The notes: a model not told the origin generated them from the letters alone. DNA of 24,607 nucleotides from Fidelibacterota bacterium (GCA_021734045.1 JAIPJR010000044.1:1-24607), one strand, 5' to 3'; counted from the first letter of the stretch, positions 8,460 to 17,501 are shown. Translations and numbers: made by a program.

Positions 8460-11400
8460 CTATCGAATGACGGCAAATTTGCCGACATAGGTTTCATAGT
8501 TAGGCGCTTCTACCACAAACACATAAAGCCCGGGGGCAACCTCCTGTCTGTTCATGGAGCGCAAATTCCATTCGGCCTGCCCGGAGAAAATGTCCTCCTG
8601 AAGCAGCGTGTACACCAGTTCACCGGTCAGCGTGAATATCTTGATGGTACACTCATCCGGTAGATGGGTAAAATGCAGCGCTTTGTGATTAATATCTGTC
8701 TCCCAGCCGGCCGTAACGATATACGGATTGGGGACAACCTTCACCTCCGTCAGTAACGACTTGGTGACCGTTGCCATTTCCGTGACCGTGGTGGCATCAA
8801 AATAAAACTCATCACCTCGCTGAAAGGGTTTCAGCATTTTAATCTGGGTAATATCACTTGCCTCATAATGCCGTATATCAGCCAGCGAATCGGGTGGCCA
8901 ACTAATCGTCATGGAGTAGGTGGATTTTGTGCGTAATGAATCAAAACCCGGCACCGCTGACTCACGAAAGACCAACCGGCGTCCACTGTAAAAATCAGGG
9001 AATGCGGGATTTGCAGTTTGGTCTGGCGAACCGCCAGATGCAGCAGTGATGTCCACACTGGTTCCTGCAGTGATATTATAGGTTGTAAACGGTAATACAT
9101 AGCCGTTGGTGGTGGTATCCGGTTCACCCCAGCGCAGCTCATAATCGCATGCGTAGGCAAACGGGAATCCCAAGCCGTTGGAAAGACTGAAATTATATGT
9201 GGGTGCAATTGACTTCGGTTTATTCACCCATTCAATTGTATCCAGCATCGCCTCTTCGATATTTTCAGTGAATAGCTGAAATCCACCCCATGAGTTGCCC
9301 AGCTTACTTTTAAAGCCCATTTCAACCGGTGTGCGTTGCGCCGCACGGGTAGCGACCGTATCCCGCACCCAAAGAGAATCTCCCGGTGAACCGGGATCTT
9401 CAACATATTTATAAATCCAGCCAATCAGCGTGTCACCGGTGGTAGTATCAATCACCGAATAACTAGGATTGCTGATATATAATGGGTTATTCTCCAGCGG
9501 TGAGTCGGCTCCGCCTTTGAACAATGGATCAGCATCCACCGTAATCCGATACACATGATCATTGCCAACTACCTGAGATTTATCAGCTGGTAATACACTC
9601 ACGCTGCCGGTTCCGACGTTCCAGTCCGCCCGATCCACTGTCCAGTTCTGTGGCGCATTGGATGGCCGGGCATCCGGTGTCACATGGACTACCTGCGGGA
9701 GCAAGTCGCTGGTCCCTTTGAAATTTTCCAGAGATTCCAGCATGTATTTCCATTTACCATTCACACTGGTGTAAGAATCAGTGGAATCGATACCAATGTC
9801 GTACGCCACCACCGCATAAGTATAGGTAACGCCATTCAGGACATCTGTATCTTCGAATTTGTGTTCCAAACCCGTGTTGTTACCCAGATGCAGCCAGGGA
9901 GCCACCTGGTCCGGCCCATCGTAGGATTTACCGTACAGATCTTCATCCTCTTCCTGGGTCAGATCAAATTGTGCTATCGGCTTCCAGCCTACCGCTTGCT
10001 GATCCGTGTTTTTGATCCGGTCTCTGGCCGGGTCTCCCCACGTCATACCACCATCCGTGGATTTATAAATTTTATATCCTTCAAAATCAGCCTGCCCCGT
10101 CACGATGTCCCGGGAATCTTCTGCGGCTGAATCCCAATATAGAGTAATCTTACCATCTTCCGGAATGGCGGATACTGTGGGCGCTTGTGGTGGGCTGAAT
10201 CCCTGATAATGCAAGTCGTACATAATCTGGGCAATTTCAGCGTTTTTCGCCAAATCGGGTGGTGTTTCCAACGTTTTGGTGTCTGACGGTGGATCACCCA
10301 TCACCACAGCAAAGCTGAAATTGGCCGTGTCACCCGCAGCCAGATCAAATGGACCGGCTGACATGATGAATACACAATCAAGACCATCCGGGAATGCCTG
10401 GCGCAACCCTTCCAGCGAATCGAAATGCGGATTTAAAACGCCCGCATCATCAGCATGAAAGTACCAGTTTTTATAATTAGATGACATGGGATTATTGGAA
10501 CCGTCCGGAATACCACGCCAGTCCCAGCCATAAAAATCTTGCTTGGCATAGCTGGTATCACCCGACATCAGGGCGTACATAATCGCTTCCTTATCCACTG
10601 CACCAGGACAGCCTGCTGCACCCGCATAAGGATCGCCACCTGAACAACTTCCACCGCCGGTTTCATCTTTGGTTACACCCGGCCGTTTGTACCAATCAAT
10701 CCAATGCCAATCTGTGAGTCCCAGGCTGGATCCCTGTGAAATTTCCGGAACACCGTCACCATCATAATCGATATCCCGGGAAGCGCTGGGTGTATCCAGT
10801 AATTTCAGGGCTGAATAGGCCAAGTCGTGTGCTCCGGAACTATTGTCATCCCAATCCCAGATGAAGGCCATGTTATACGTCGTATCAAAGGCCATCATAT
10901 CGTCATCATTGGTACGACCGATATAGTCTGAACCCAATCCTCGTAACGAGTAGGAATCCACATCAAAATAGAATCCGCCGTAAATCTCCCGGTAATCAAA
11001 CCCTGCGCTGGGATCGCCTCGAAACCCGCGCGGATAATACTCATACCGCACCGAATCCGGCCCCACCATGTAGGGGACCATGACCACATTGGTTTCACCG
11101 TCACCAGTGGTGTCCAACGGAAACCCCTTCCAACTCTCATTGATAATCTGCACCGTGAAAAACACCACATCTTCCGCATAGGAACGACCATAACTATGGG
11201 CATTCACCAATACACGGGTGCCTGTGGGATACCCCTGGGTCGGGTCTTCATCCCGCGTGGCCAGCCGATCGTCAAATTCCATATATACATCCTGGTCACC
11301 CACAAAAGTCCCGGGAATGGGTTCCAGGTAATTGGGTGCGGCTTCGTCTGTAACAACGGCCCAGTCGCCTGGCCAGGTACGCTCTTCTTTGCCGGTCTCC

Positions 11401-12008
11401 TGATTCAGAAGAATTGGCCAGGTTAATGGCACATCACTGCTGGCAAGCAGCGGATAGGGATCGCCCGTATCGGTATAAAGTCCGCCATAAATTTCACCAG
11501 CTGCAACTTCACCGGAATGCAGCCTGCCACGAGCACCTTCTACCGCTTCCCAGTCCACCTGTTTCGAGGCGTCGGTCCGGTCAAACCACGATTCACTCAC
11601 TGTAGATCCCCAATACACCAGATCGCCGGGGACATGGCGATTTTCAACAACATCAAAACGCGGCCTTACAGCCCAGGGATAGGCTTTTGTATCGCCTAAA
11701 ACGCGTCCCGGCACACCCAGAATAAATGAAACATCCGAAATGTATTGATAACCTTTGTAATAACCCGCCGGATAAGCGCCACTGCTGTATTGAATAAAGC
11801 TGCCATAGTTTTGGGTAGCAAATTGTAATTCACCCTTGCTGGCATACGCCCGCGCCCGATTTAACAGCGGGTCAGTGGCCGTCATTTTTGCGACTTTATT
11901 CGGGTATTTCAACGTTGGCTCAGCAGCCCATCCTGATACCGTCATAGCCACGTAGGCCAATCCGATTATCACTATTTTTTTCATCGTGGTTTTTACTTCC
12001 ATATTCAT
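8460..12008 (-). CDS. Large secreted protein with Fn3-like domain and divergent VVPNPY-type sorting domain
   Basis: 1182 residues; I do not recognise a characterised family for its first 600 residues. Start at 12008 has AAGG 5 nt upstream; an internal ATG at 11984 (MKKIVIIG) is an alternative that would shorten the n-region. A signal peptide follows (cleavage near GWAAEP). The N-terminal half is rich in Trp, Tyr and Asp and carries acidic loops DTTGDG (near residue 298) and DYDGDG (near 412), and two nearby cysteines (CSGGDP...GCPG). A fibronectin III-like unit begins near 605 and includes YKIYKSTDGG. The last 94 residues (1089-1182) keep the sorting-domain fold pattern but start VVPNPYIV instead of NYPNPFNP and end KFAVIR. 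The gene lies 49 nt after the TonB receptor and 9 nt before the PorV-like gene, so it is the best candidate for the receptor's partner at the surface. Confidence 0.82.
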   Translation of the reverse strand: MNMEVKTTMKKIVIIGLAYVAMTVSGWAAEPTLKYPNKVAKMTATDPLLNRARAYASKGELQFATQNYGSFIQYSSGAYPAGYYKGYQYISDVSFILGVPGRVLGDTKAYPWAVRPRFDVVENRHVPGDLVYWGSTVSESWFDRTDASKQVDWEAVEGARGRLHSGEVAAGEIYGGLYTDTGDPYPLLASSDVPLTWPILLNQETGKEERTWPGDWAVVTDEAAPNYLEPIPGTFVGDQDVYMEFDDRLATRDEDPTQGYPTGTRVLVNAHSYGRSYAEDVVFFTVQIINESWKGFPLDTTGDGETNVVMVPYMVGPDSVRYEYYPRGFRGDPSAGFDYREIYGGFYFDVDSYSLRGLGSDYIGRTNDDDMMAFDTTYNMAFIWDWDDNSSGAHDLAYSALKLLDTPSASRDIDYDGDGVPEISQGSSLGLTDWHWIDWYKRPGVTKDETGGGSCSGGDPYAGAAGCPGAVDKEAIMYALMSGDTSYAKQDFYGWDWRGIPDGSNNPMSSNYKNWYFHADDAGVLNPHFDSLEGLRQAFPDGLDCVFIMSAGPFDLAAGDTANFSFAVVMGDPPSDTKTLETPPDLAKNAEIAQIMYDLHYQGFSPPQAPTVSAIPEDGKITLYWDSAAEDSRDIVTGQADFEGYKIYKSTDGGMTWGDPARDRIKNTDQQAVGWKPIAQFDLTQEEDEDLYGKSYDGPDQVAPWLHLGNNTGLEHKFEDTDVLNGVTYTYAVVAYDIGIDSTDSYTSVNGKWKYMLESLENFKGTSDLLPQVVHVTPDARPSNAPQNWTVDRADWNVGTGSVSVLPADKSQVVGNDHVYRITVDADPLFKGGADSPLENNPLYISNPSYSVIDTTTGDTLIGWIYKYVEDPGSPGDSLWVRDTVATRAAQRTPVEMGFKSKLGNSWGGFQLFTENIEEAMLDTIEWVNKPKSIAPTYNFSLSNGLGFPFAYACDYELRWGEPDTTTNGYVLPFTTYNITAGTSVDITAASGGSPDQTANPAFPDFYSGRRLVFRESAVPGFDSLRTKSTYSMTISWPPDSLADIRHYEASDITQIKMLKPFQRGDEFYFDATTVTEMATVTKSLLTEVKVVPNPYIVTAGWETDINHKALHFTHLPDECTIKIFTLTGELVYTLLQEDIFSGQAEWNLRSMNRQEVAPGLYVFVVEAPNYETYVGKFAVIR

Positions 12009-12057
12009 GCTAACCTTGTCAGTGCATAACGACCCATCAACTCACATTGCCTGCCCA

Positions 12058-15000
12058 TCAGAACGACGCTTCCAATGTGAAGTCAATCTGCCTGGGGTCT
12101 GAGTAGTAATAAGGCCGGTCAAATAGGGTGTTCGAGGCAGAACCGTCTTCAATAGCCCGGGTGTTCAGGCGTCCCGGATCCACAGCGCTGCCGGTTTCCG
12201 CGTAAATATCAATGACATTCTCACGGTTAAAGATATTCCGCACAATGATACCAGCCGCCCAACGGACACCAAATAATTGCATGTATTTTCGATAGGCCAT
12301 ATTCGTTTCGATATACCAGGGCATTCTCTGACTGTTGGTAGCACCGAAACTCTTGAGATTAATGTCATACGGCGTATAGGGCGCACCGCTCATGGCTACC
12401 ATGGTGAGATTCACATTGGAATGATTCAATGGCCGCATACCAAAAATCACCGGGCTATTGTCTTTGGTAAATTGATAACCCGCCGTTGCGGTGAGGTTAT
12501 GGGTACGGTCGTAGTTCATCAACACTTCTTTTTTCGGCATGGTTTCCGGTGTGTCAGAGGAGCGATATCCCTGCCAGGCGTCTGCCCGGTTCGCCGTGGC
12601 CCGTGAAAGCGTGTATTGAATGACGGTGGACCAGGCGCTGCCGCCCCGCTTTTCCAGGGTTAAGTCCATTCCGCGGGCTGAACCATAGTCATAATTCACC
12701 ACTACTGAATAATTGTATGGAAAGGATTTCACACGCTCCGTAGCGGCCAGGTCAGAGTAATCTTTGGACCACCCCACCAATCCCATACGCCAGTAATCCG
12801 AGAACTGATAATTCAGTCCGAACTCGTAGGATGAAGCTTTTTGCGCCTGCACATGGGCGTTTCCCACAATGGGTGACGGCGTGGTCAGGTCTCCCGCGTC
12901 ATTGAGATAAATATTCCGATAGGTAGGATTCTGGAAAAAGCGGCCATACCCGAAGGTGAATGTGGCCCGGTCCGTGATAACATGTGAAATACCCAGTCGC
13001 GGCGACCAGAGAACCTTCCAGTCGGACGGCACCAGCCCGGACCAACTGGCCCGTGGATCTGCCCATGAGGTGTCCCGAGAATTCTGCATATCCGCCCGCA
13101 GACCCACATTGATAGTCATCCAGGGGTATTCAATTTTATCCTGGACATAGGCGCCCAATTCCAGTGGTGATTTCTCACCGGTTCCGTTCAGGAATTTGTC
13201 CCAACCAGTTCGGTCCACCTGCCCTGGTAAGCCATAGACTTCCAGATAAGGTTCGCTTAGCCACGGGAGCTGCGCTTCATCAAAGGTGATAAAATGGCGT
13301 TTGAAATCCACGCCGGCTCGTAATTGGTGGTTTTTATTCACACGACTGGTGATATCGAACTTCACCTCATCGGTCACTGATTTTGTCCAATGCCGGTATC
13401 GGTCAGCACCACCGGAGAAATATTCATAATAAAAAATGTAGTACAACGAATCGCGCATGGCCTGGATGTCCTGAGAAGTCATCACACCAGTGGGTGGATT
13501 GCTGTACAGATTGTAAGTGGAATCGGGGAAATAATGGTACTGCCACGAAGCATACTGCCCCTGCTCCAGCCATTCGTTGTTCGGATCACCGTAATGCCAG
13601 AAATGGGAATTACCCCGGTCATCGGTGTATTCCATGGAATCCAGTGGTACGATGAGATACCCATTCCGAAACGGATTAAAGCTCTGCAACGAATTATCCA
13701 GAATTTTGACCTTATCATAAGGTTGAATCTCAAGGGCCCCGCCAACTGGAATCGTCATCTCCACGCCATCGCCATAGGGCGCGCCTTCACCGGTACGGGA
13801 GAAATAGAGAATCTTGGTGGGTAAACAACCCGGACCCCAGGACTCATAAACATCCGAAGTCTCTTTGTCGTTGGTGATGGTAGCGCCGGGCAGGTATTTA
13901 TCAATAAAGGGAATATCGCATTCACCCTTGTAATCATGCCCCATATGCAATCCCCGTGCTTCCGTCCCGGCTTTAAACTCCACCCAGTCCGGATAGCCAT
14001 CGCCATCCATATCGCCATTCTTCACACCAATCTTCATCTGTTGGGTAAACCGACCGACTGACAGTGTGTAATAGGTTTTTTCATTCAACTGGTGGCGGAA
14101 CTCCATATTGTAGCGCTCCGACCACTTGCGGTTAATATTCTTCCCTTCCTCATAAAACTGATAAAAGCGGTCGAAGACCTGGAATTCCGAATTCACATAC
14201 CAGTAGGTAAAATTCAGTTGCTTATAATTATCAATTTTCCAGTGCAGCTTGGTGAAAATGTCCGAGGTATTGTCAAATCCAAATGAACGCCAACCGGCAT
14301 ACCGATCCAGCCAATTAACTTTATTAGTCTGATTATTCACACCACCCACATCATTGGGATTATAGACCTTATCATCAAATTTCAGCGTACGATAAGCACC
14401 GGTGGTAATGTCTCCGGAGATAGAGAATGTGAATTTATCACCTAAGGCTGGAATAATGGGGCCACTCAAACGACCGGCAATTTTCTGATAATCGCGCAGC
14501 TGGTCATTTTTCTGGGGGCTCACACCGCTGCCCTCCAGGGTCAGCTTCACCTCATACTCAGCACCGCCGGTATGGGAGATATTATTCACGATACTGGACA
14601 TGGCATCGCCATATTCCGCACTGAATACACCGGTTTGGACTTCCAGCTCTTCCACGGCGTATTTATTCAGACGCGTGCCCTTACCAATACCACCATAGAT
14701 GGGATTCTCGATGTACATTCCGTCAATGGTGTAACCGATTTCACCGGAGCGACCGCCACGGACATGGATCTGTTCAATACCACGATCTTCAAACCCGGGG
14801 ATACCGTACTCTGCACTCTTAATCTGGATTACACCTGACTGCAGAGTCAGCATTTCAGTGAGATCACGCACCGGCAGGTTTTGAATTTCTTCAGCCGAGC
14901 GAACCATCTTCTTCACGGTCACATCTTTTTCCACCATAGGGCGTTCCGCCGTGATGACCACCTCTTTTCCCTGAACAAATCCTTCCTGCATGCGAAAATT

Positions 15001-15294
15001 AATACGGGTGGTTTGGTCCATGATAACCCGGACATCCTCATAGGTCAGCGCATCATAGCCAATCATGGTCGCTTTGAGGGTATAGCGTCCCACCGGGACA
15101 TTTTCGATAAAATAATCACCCTCAATATCCGAAGAGGTCCCCAGTCCCAGACCCTCGACAACAATATTGACGCCCGGCAGGGGCTCTCCCGTATTGTCAT
15201 CCACAACGGTTCCGGCAATTGTTCCAACTGTTGCCGCGAAGGTTAAGTTATTCCCCAGCAGAAACAGCAAGCCAAGAACAACGAACCGCCTCAT
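12058..15294 (-). CDS. TonB-dependent outer membrane receptor with carboxypeptidase-like N-terminal domain
   Basis: 1078 residues. ATG at 15294 is chosen because AAGGAG lies 6 nt upstream; an in-frame ATG at 15309 overlaps that site. Signal peptide 1-20; a CarboxypepD_reg-like Ig domain at 24-105 (GTVVDDNTGEPLPGVNIVV); plug domain about 115-240 (VVITAERPMVEKD, VRGGRSGEIGYTIDGM); then a 22-strand-type barrel to the terminal F1078. The family imports bound nutrients using energy from TonB-ExbBD; the substrate cannot be read from sequence. No SusD-like lipoprotein gene is adjacent, unlike glycan utilisation loci. An extracellular-type loop near residues 424-437 has a DMDGDGYPD calcium-like motif, unusual in such receptors. 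First gene of the likely operon running to 717; a long hairpin element lies in its leader region. No TonB-box was identified with confidence. Confidence 0.93.
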   Translation of the reverse strand: MRRFVVLGLLFLLGNNLTFAATVGTIAGTVVDDNTGEPLPGVNIVVEGLGLGTSSDIEGDYFIENVPVGRYTLKATMIGYDALTYEDVRVIMDQTTRINFRMQEGFVQGKEVVITAERPMVEKDVTVKKMVRSAEEIQNLPVRDLTEMLTLQSGVIQIKSAEYGIPGFEDRGIEQIHVRGGRSGEIGYTIDGMYIENPIYGGIGKGTRLNKYAVEELEVQTGVFSAEYGDAMSSIVNNISHTGGAEYEVKLTLEGSGVSPQKNDQLRDYQKIAGRLSGPIIPALGDKFTFSISGDITTGAYRTLKFDDKVYNPNDVGGVNNQTNKVNWLDRYAGWRSFGFDNTSDIFTKLHWKIDNYKQLNFTYWYVNSEFQVFDRFYQFYEEGKNINRKWSERYNMEFRHQLNEKTYYTLSVGRFTQQMKIGVKNGDMDGDGYPDWVEFKAGTEARGLHMGHDYKGECDIPFIDKYLPGATITNDKETSDVYESWGPGCLPTKILYFSRTGEGAPYGDGVEMTIPVGGALEIQPYDKVKILDNSLQSFNPFRNGYLIVPLDSMEYTDDRGNSHFWHYGDPNNEWLEQGQYASWQYHYFPDSTYNLYSNPPTGVMTSQDIQAMRDSLYYIFYYEYFSGGADRYRHWTKSVTDEVKFDITSRVNKNHQLRAGVDFKRHFITFDEAQLPWLSEPYLEVYGLPGQVDRTGWDKFLNGTGEKSPLELGAYVQDKIEYPWMTINVGLRADMQNSRDTSWADPRASWSGLVPSDWKVLWSPRLGISHVITDRATFTFGYGRFFQNPTYRNIYLNDAGDLTTPSPIVGNAHVQAQKASSYEFGLNYQFSDYWRMGLVGWSKDYSDLAATERVKSFPYNYSVVVNYDYGSARGMDLTLEKRGGSAWSTVIQYTLSRATANRADAWQGYRSSDTPETMPKKEVLMNYDRTHNLTATAGYQFTKDNSPVIFGMRPLNHSNVNLTMVAMSGAPYTPYDINLKSFGATNSQRMPWYIETNMAYRKYMQLFGVRWAAGIIVRNIFNRENVIDIYAETGSAVDPGRLNTRAIEDGSASNTLFDRPYYYSDPRQIDFTLEASF

Positions 15295-15356
15295 AAATCT
15301 CTCCTTCATTCAATCCCGCTTCAGGTGTTTTCCTCACCCCAGAGTCGACGTAAGCA

Positions 15357-15444
15357 GGGGTTACCAGAGAATTTCAGGTACATGCGAAGGCCGGTTTTCC
15401 GGCACCAACAGCCTGTACTTTTAGAATGATTCTCAGGTAACCCC
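15357..15444 (-). promoter_or_regulatory. Long structured element upstream of the TonB receptor
   Basis: Two 16-nt arms (15357-15372 and 15429-15444) are inverted copies with one mismatch. Inside them 15376-15382 can pair with 15414-15420 (one G-U), and a GCCGG-TTTT-CCGGC hairpin sits at the tip (15390-15403). The element ends 62 nt before the receptor's start codon. It could be an mRNA leader structure, a read-through attenuator between the two genes, or a small palindromic repeat. It has no T tract after the outer stem, so a simple intrinsic terminator is unlikely. Confidence 0.6.
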
Positions 15445-15459
15445 ACTTCAGCATGAAGT
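15445..15459 (-). repeat. Small hairpin after the BNR protein gene
   Basis: ACTTCA / TGAAGT, a 6-bp perfect stem with a 3-nt loop, begins 5 nt after the stop codon of the upstream gene and abuts the long structured element. Together they may form the 3' end structure of the upstream mRNA. No T run follows. Confidence 0.4.
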
Positions 15460-15463
15460 CTGA

Positions 15464-17386
15464 TTACTTCATCAACATCATTTTTCGAACAGCCGAATAG
15501 CTACCCGCATTCATTTTATAAAAATACATACCGCTGGCCAGATTGCTGGCGTCGAAGCGTACCTCATGGTGGCCGGCTGTCATGTAGCCATTGACCAGAT
15601 TAGCCACTTCCCGTCCCATCAAATCATACACGGCCAATTGCACCTGCCCATTTACAGGGAGGTCAAAAGCCAGTGTGGTGGTGGGGTTAAAGGGATTAGG
15701 ATAGTTCTGGTCCAGCATAAAACCATCAGGCCGGACTCGACCTTCATCAGCCACATCTGTTCCCGAAACCGGGAAGGTATAAGACCGGAAGTAAATCCGA
15801 CATTTGTAATCTTCACTGCTAGCCGGTGGGTTTACGGTAGGGACATCAAAGTCCGGCATTTGATAAACCATGTAAACGGTACCATTGGAAGCAAGTGTAG
15901 CAAAATGCGGATCAATCTCATCCAGTGCCGGATCTTCAGTGTCGGATATATTAATGGGATCACTCCACGTGGCGCCATTATCCTCAGAGAACACAGCCAT
16001 AACATCCATATAGGCGATGTCAGAGCTGGTATCCGGCCAGGTATACCAAGACACATACAGTGTGCTATCCAATGCGTTATCGCGGGCAATCGTGGGGAAA
16101 ACGCCCTGCCAACCCGGATCCTCAAGCAACCAAGCGGACTGCAAGCTGCCAATGGGGTTGATGTCCCAATTCAGCAGATCATCCTGGGGAGAGTAAAAAT
16201 GATAAAGTCCATTATACTCTGACCAACCCGGATAGACGCCACCCGTCGCAGAAGGCAACACACCCGCTACAATATGACAACCACCATCATCATCAACCAT
16301 GACATCCAGGTCATAATTAACAAATGGGGTCCAGTCAGGATCCAGAACCGCCCAATCATTGGAGCTTTCATCCCAGATGCTATCGGGGAATACCTCCCAG
16401 AAATAGTCATTCAGCACCTCGTCCGGGATATAGTGCCAGTCACTCCAGGTATCACCATAATCAGTAGTCTGCTTCATGAAAAGCGTATGATTGGCAATGG
16501 CCAGGGTATCATTCCAATAGCCGGAAACCACAAAATACCCCACACCATTGTCATTGATATTCAATGTACCGTTGGAGGTATAATTACTGGCGGCATCACC
16601 TAAAAATTCCCGAGCCTGATCTACTAAAACCACAGCCGGTTCCCACGCTAGAGGCGTGCCGTTCCAGGTGCCCGCGGTAGTGGCGCGAAACAGATATTTA
16701 TTGCGTGGATCCGTCCAGTCGGCAAAACTGGCATTTACATACATATTGTCCGTTTCGTCATAATTTACGTTTGGTGACCCCTGCCAAATATCGTTCGCAG
16801 TTGGGTTGGTATGTAAATCAGCAGGTGGTGCAAAAATTTCACCGCCATACTCACCTTCATCGTATGTATAGTAAGCCCGACCACCGTAGTCGCCGCCGCC
16901 GCCGCCGTATTCATTCCAGATAATCATGGGGAAATTGGGCGTAGCAAAAGCGCTGGGATAACGACCGGCCTGCTGCACACCCACTCCCGCATTCAGGTTG
17001 GAGTAGGTGAAAAAGCTGGAGCCGCCGTCTTCAGACAAGGCTGCGCCGATGACACCCGATGAACCGGTTTCGCCAGCCCATTGGCGGTAGGCCAGGAGGA
17101 AACGATTATTAACCGGATCCCAACTCAGCGGATTGGTTTCTCCCACCAGCATACCATATCCATTCAGAGAGGAATCAACCAGTACGACATTATCTTCACG
17201 TGTACTGGGTAGATAAGCAGGTCCGCCCACGCCGGGTTCCGGAATGATTTCCTCACCCTGGGGGGTTAAATGTTGATTTAATGTAGCCGGTACCTGCGCT
17301 GTGTTTGACTGCCTAACCGTCCTGGCGGCGCCAAAAATCGTCGTAGAAAAAATAAAAATCGACAATAGTACCCAAAACTTCTTCAT
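15464..17386 (-). CDS. Secreted BNR/Asp-box repeat (sialidase-like propeller) protein with T9SS sorting domain
   Basis: 640 residues. ATG at 17386 has GGGAG 5 nt upstream; signal peptide 1-20 (MKKFWVLLSIFIFSTTIFGA). The body resembles sialidase-type beta-propellers: Asp-box motifs of the S-x-D-x-G-x-x-(W/F) type occur at 118-125 (SEDGGSSF), 307-314 (TTDYGDTW) and 467-474 (SEDNGATW). I cannot identify the arginine triad or the nucleophilic tyrosine of true sialidases, so enzymatic activity is not claimed. A Gly run (161-165) and YGG repeats give a low-complexity loop near 160-182. Residues 557-640 form a T9SS type A domain (DQNYPNPFNPTTT...KMMLMK). A good promoter lies just upstream, so the gene is probably transcribed separately from spmAB, although read-through from spmB is possible. 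Likely located on the cell surface. Confidence 0.87.
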   Translation of the reverse strand: MKKFWVLLSIFIFSTTIFGAARTVRQSNTAQVPATLNQHLTPQGEEIIPEPGVGGPAYLPSTREDNVVLVDSSLNGYGMLVGETNPLSWDPVNNRFLLAYRQWAGETGSSGVIGAALSEDGGSSFFTYSNLNAGVGVQQAGRYPSAFATPNFPMIIWNEYGGGGGDYGGRAYYTYDEGEYGGEIFAPPADLHTNPTANDIWQGSPNVNYDETDNMYVNASFADWTDPRNKYLFRATTAGTWNGTPLAWEPAVVLVDQAREFLGDAASNYTSNGTLNINDNGVGYFVVSGYWNDTLAIANHTLFMKQTTDYGDTWSDWHYIPDEVLNDYFWEVFPDSIWDESSNDWAVLDPDWTPFVNYDLDVMVDDDGGCHIVAGVLPSATGGVYPGWSEYNGLYHFYSPQDDLLNWDINPIGSLQSAWLLEDPGWQGVFPTIARDNALDSTLYVSWYTWPDTSSDIAYMDVMAVFSEDNGATWSDPINISDTEDPALDEIDPHFATLASNGTVYMVYQMPDFDVPTVNPPASSEDYKCRIYFRSYTFPVSGTDVADEGRVRPDGFMLDQNYPNPFNPTTTLAFDLPVNGQVQLAVYDLMGREVANLVNGYMTAGHHEVRFDASNLASGMYFYKMNAGSYSAVRKMMLMK

Positions 17387-17431
17387 AAGTGCTCCCTTCA
17401 GAAACGCATTGGTCTGTCGTTTGTGACCGAA

Positions 17432-17460
17432 ATTTTAAGGGCAGGCCTTACGCTATGCAA
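17432..17460 (-). promoter_or_regulatory. Predicted promoter for the BNR protein gene
   Basis: TTGCAT (17455-17460) and TAAAAT (17432-17437) are separated by 17 bp on the minus strand, a good sigma-70-type match. The predicted transcript starts near 17425, leaving a leader of about 38 nt before the start codon at 17386. No terminator was seen between spmB and this promoter. Confidence 0.6.
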
Positions 17461-17483
17461 GATCGAAAGCCCTTGCGGCCGCT

Positions 17484-17501
17484 TGTTAATGTTTTGTAAC
17501 A
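17484..17501. promoter_or_regulatory. Interrupted palindrome upstream of a promoter
   Basis: TGTTA (17484-17488) and TAACA (17497-17501) form a dyad with an 8-nt spacer, about 24 bp upstream of the -35 box of the BNR gene promoter. The size and position suit a dimeric regulator's operator, but no regulator can be named and short AT-rich dyads arise by chance. Confidence 0.3.

Noticed and set aside
12058-15294. SusC/SusD-type polysaccharide locus
   Set aside because: The receptor has the SusC-like N-terminal domain, but no SusD-like lipoprotein or glycoside hydrolase is adjacent.
15357-15444. Cobalamin, TPP or c-di-GMP riboswitch before the TonB receptor
   Set aside because: The short GGGGTTACC string resembles the end of c-di-GMP riboswitches, but the remaining consensus, the B12 box and the TPP CTGAGA/ACCYGA pair are absent or wrongly placed.
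15464-17386. True sialidase
   Set aside because: Only three Asp-box motifs are seen; the arginine triad, catalytic Asp and Tyr/Glu pair cannot be identified.
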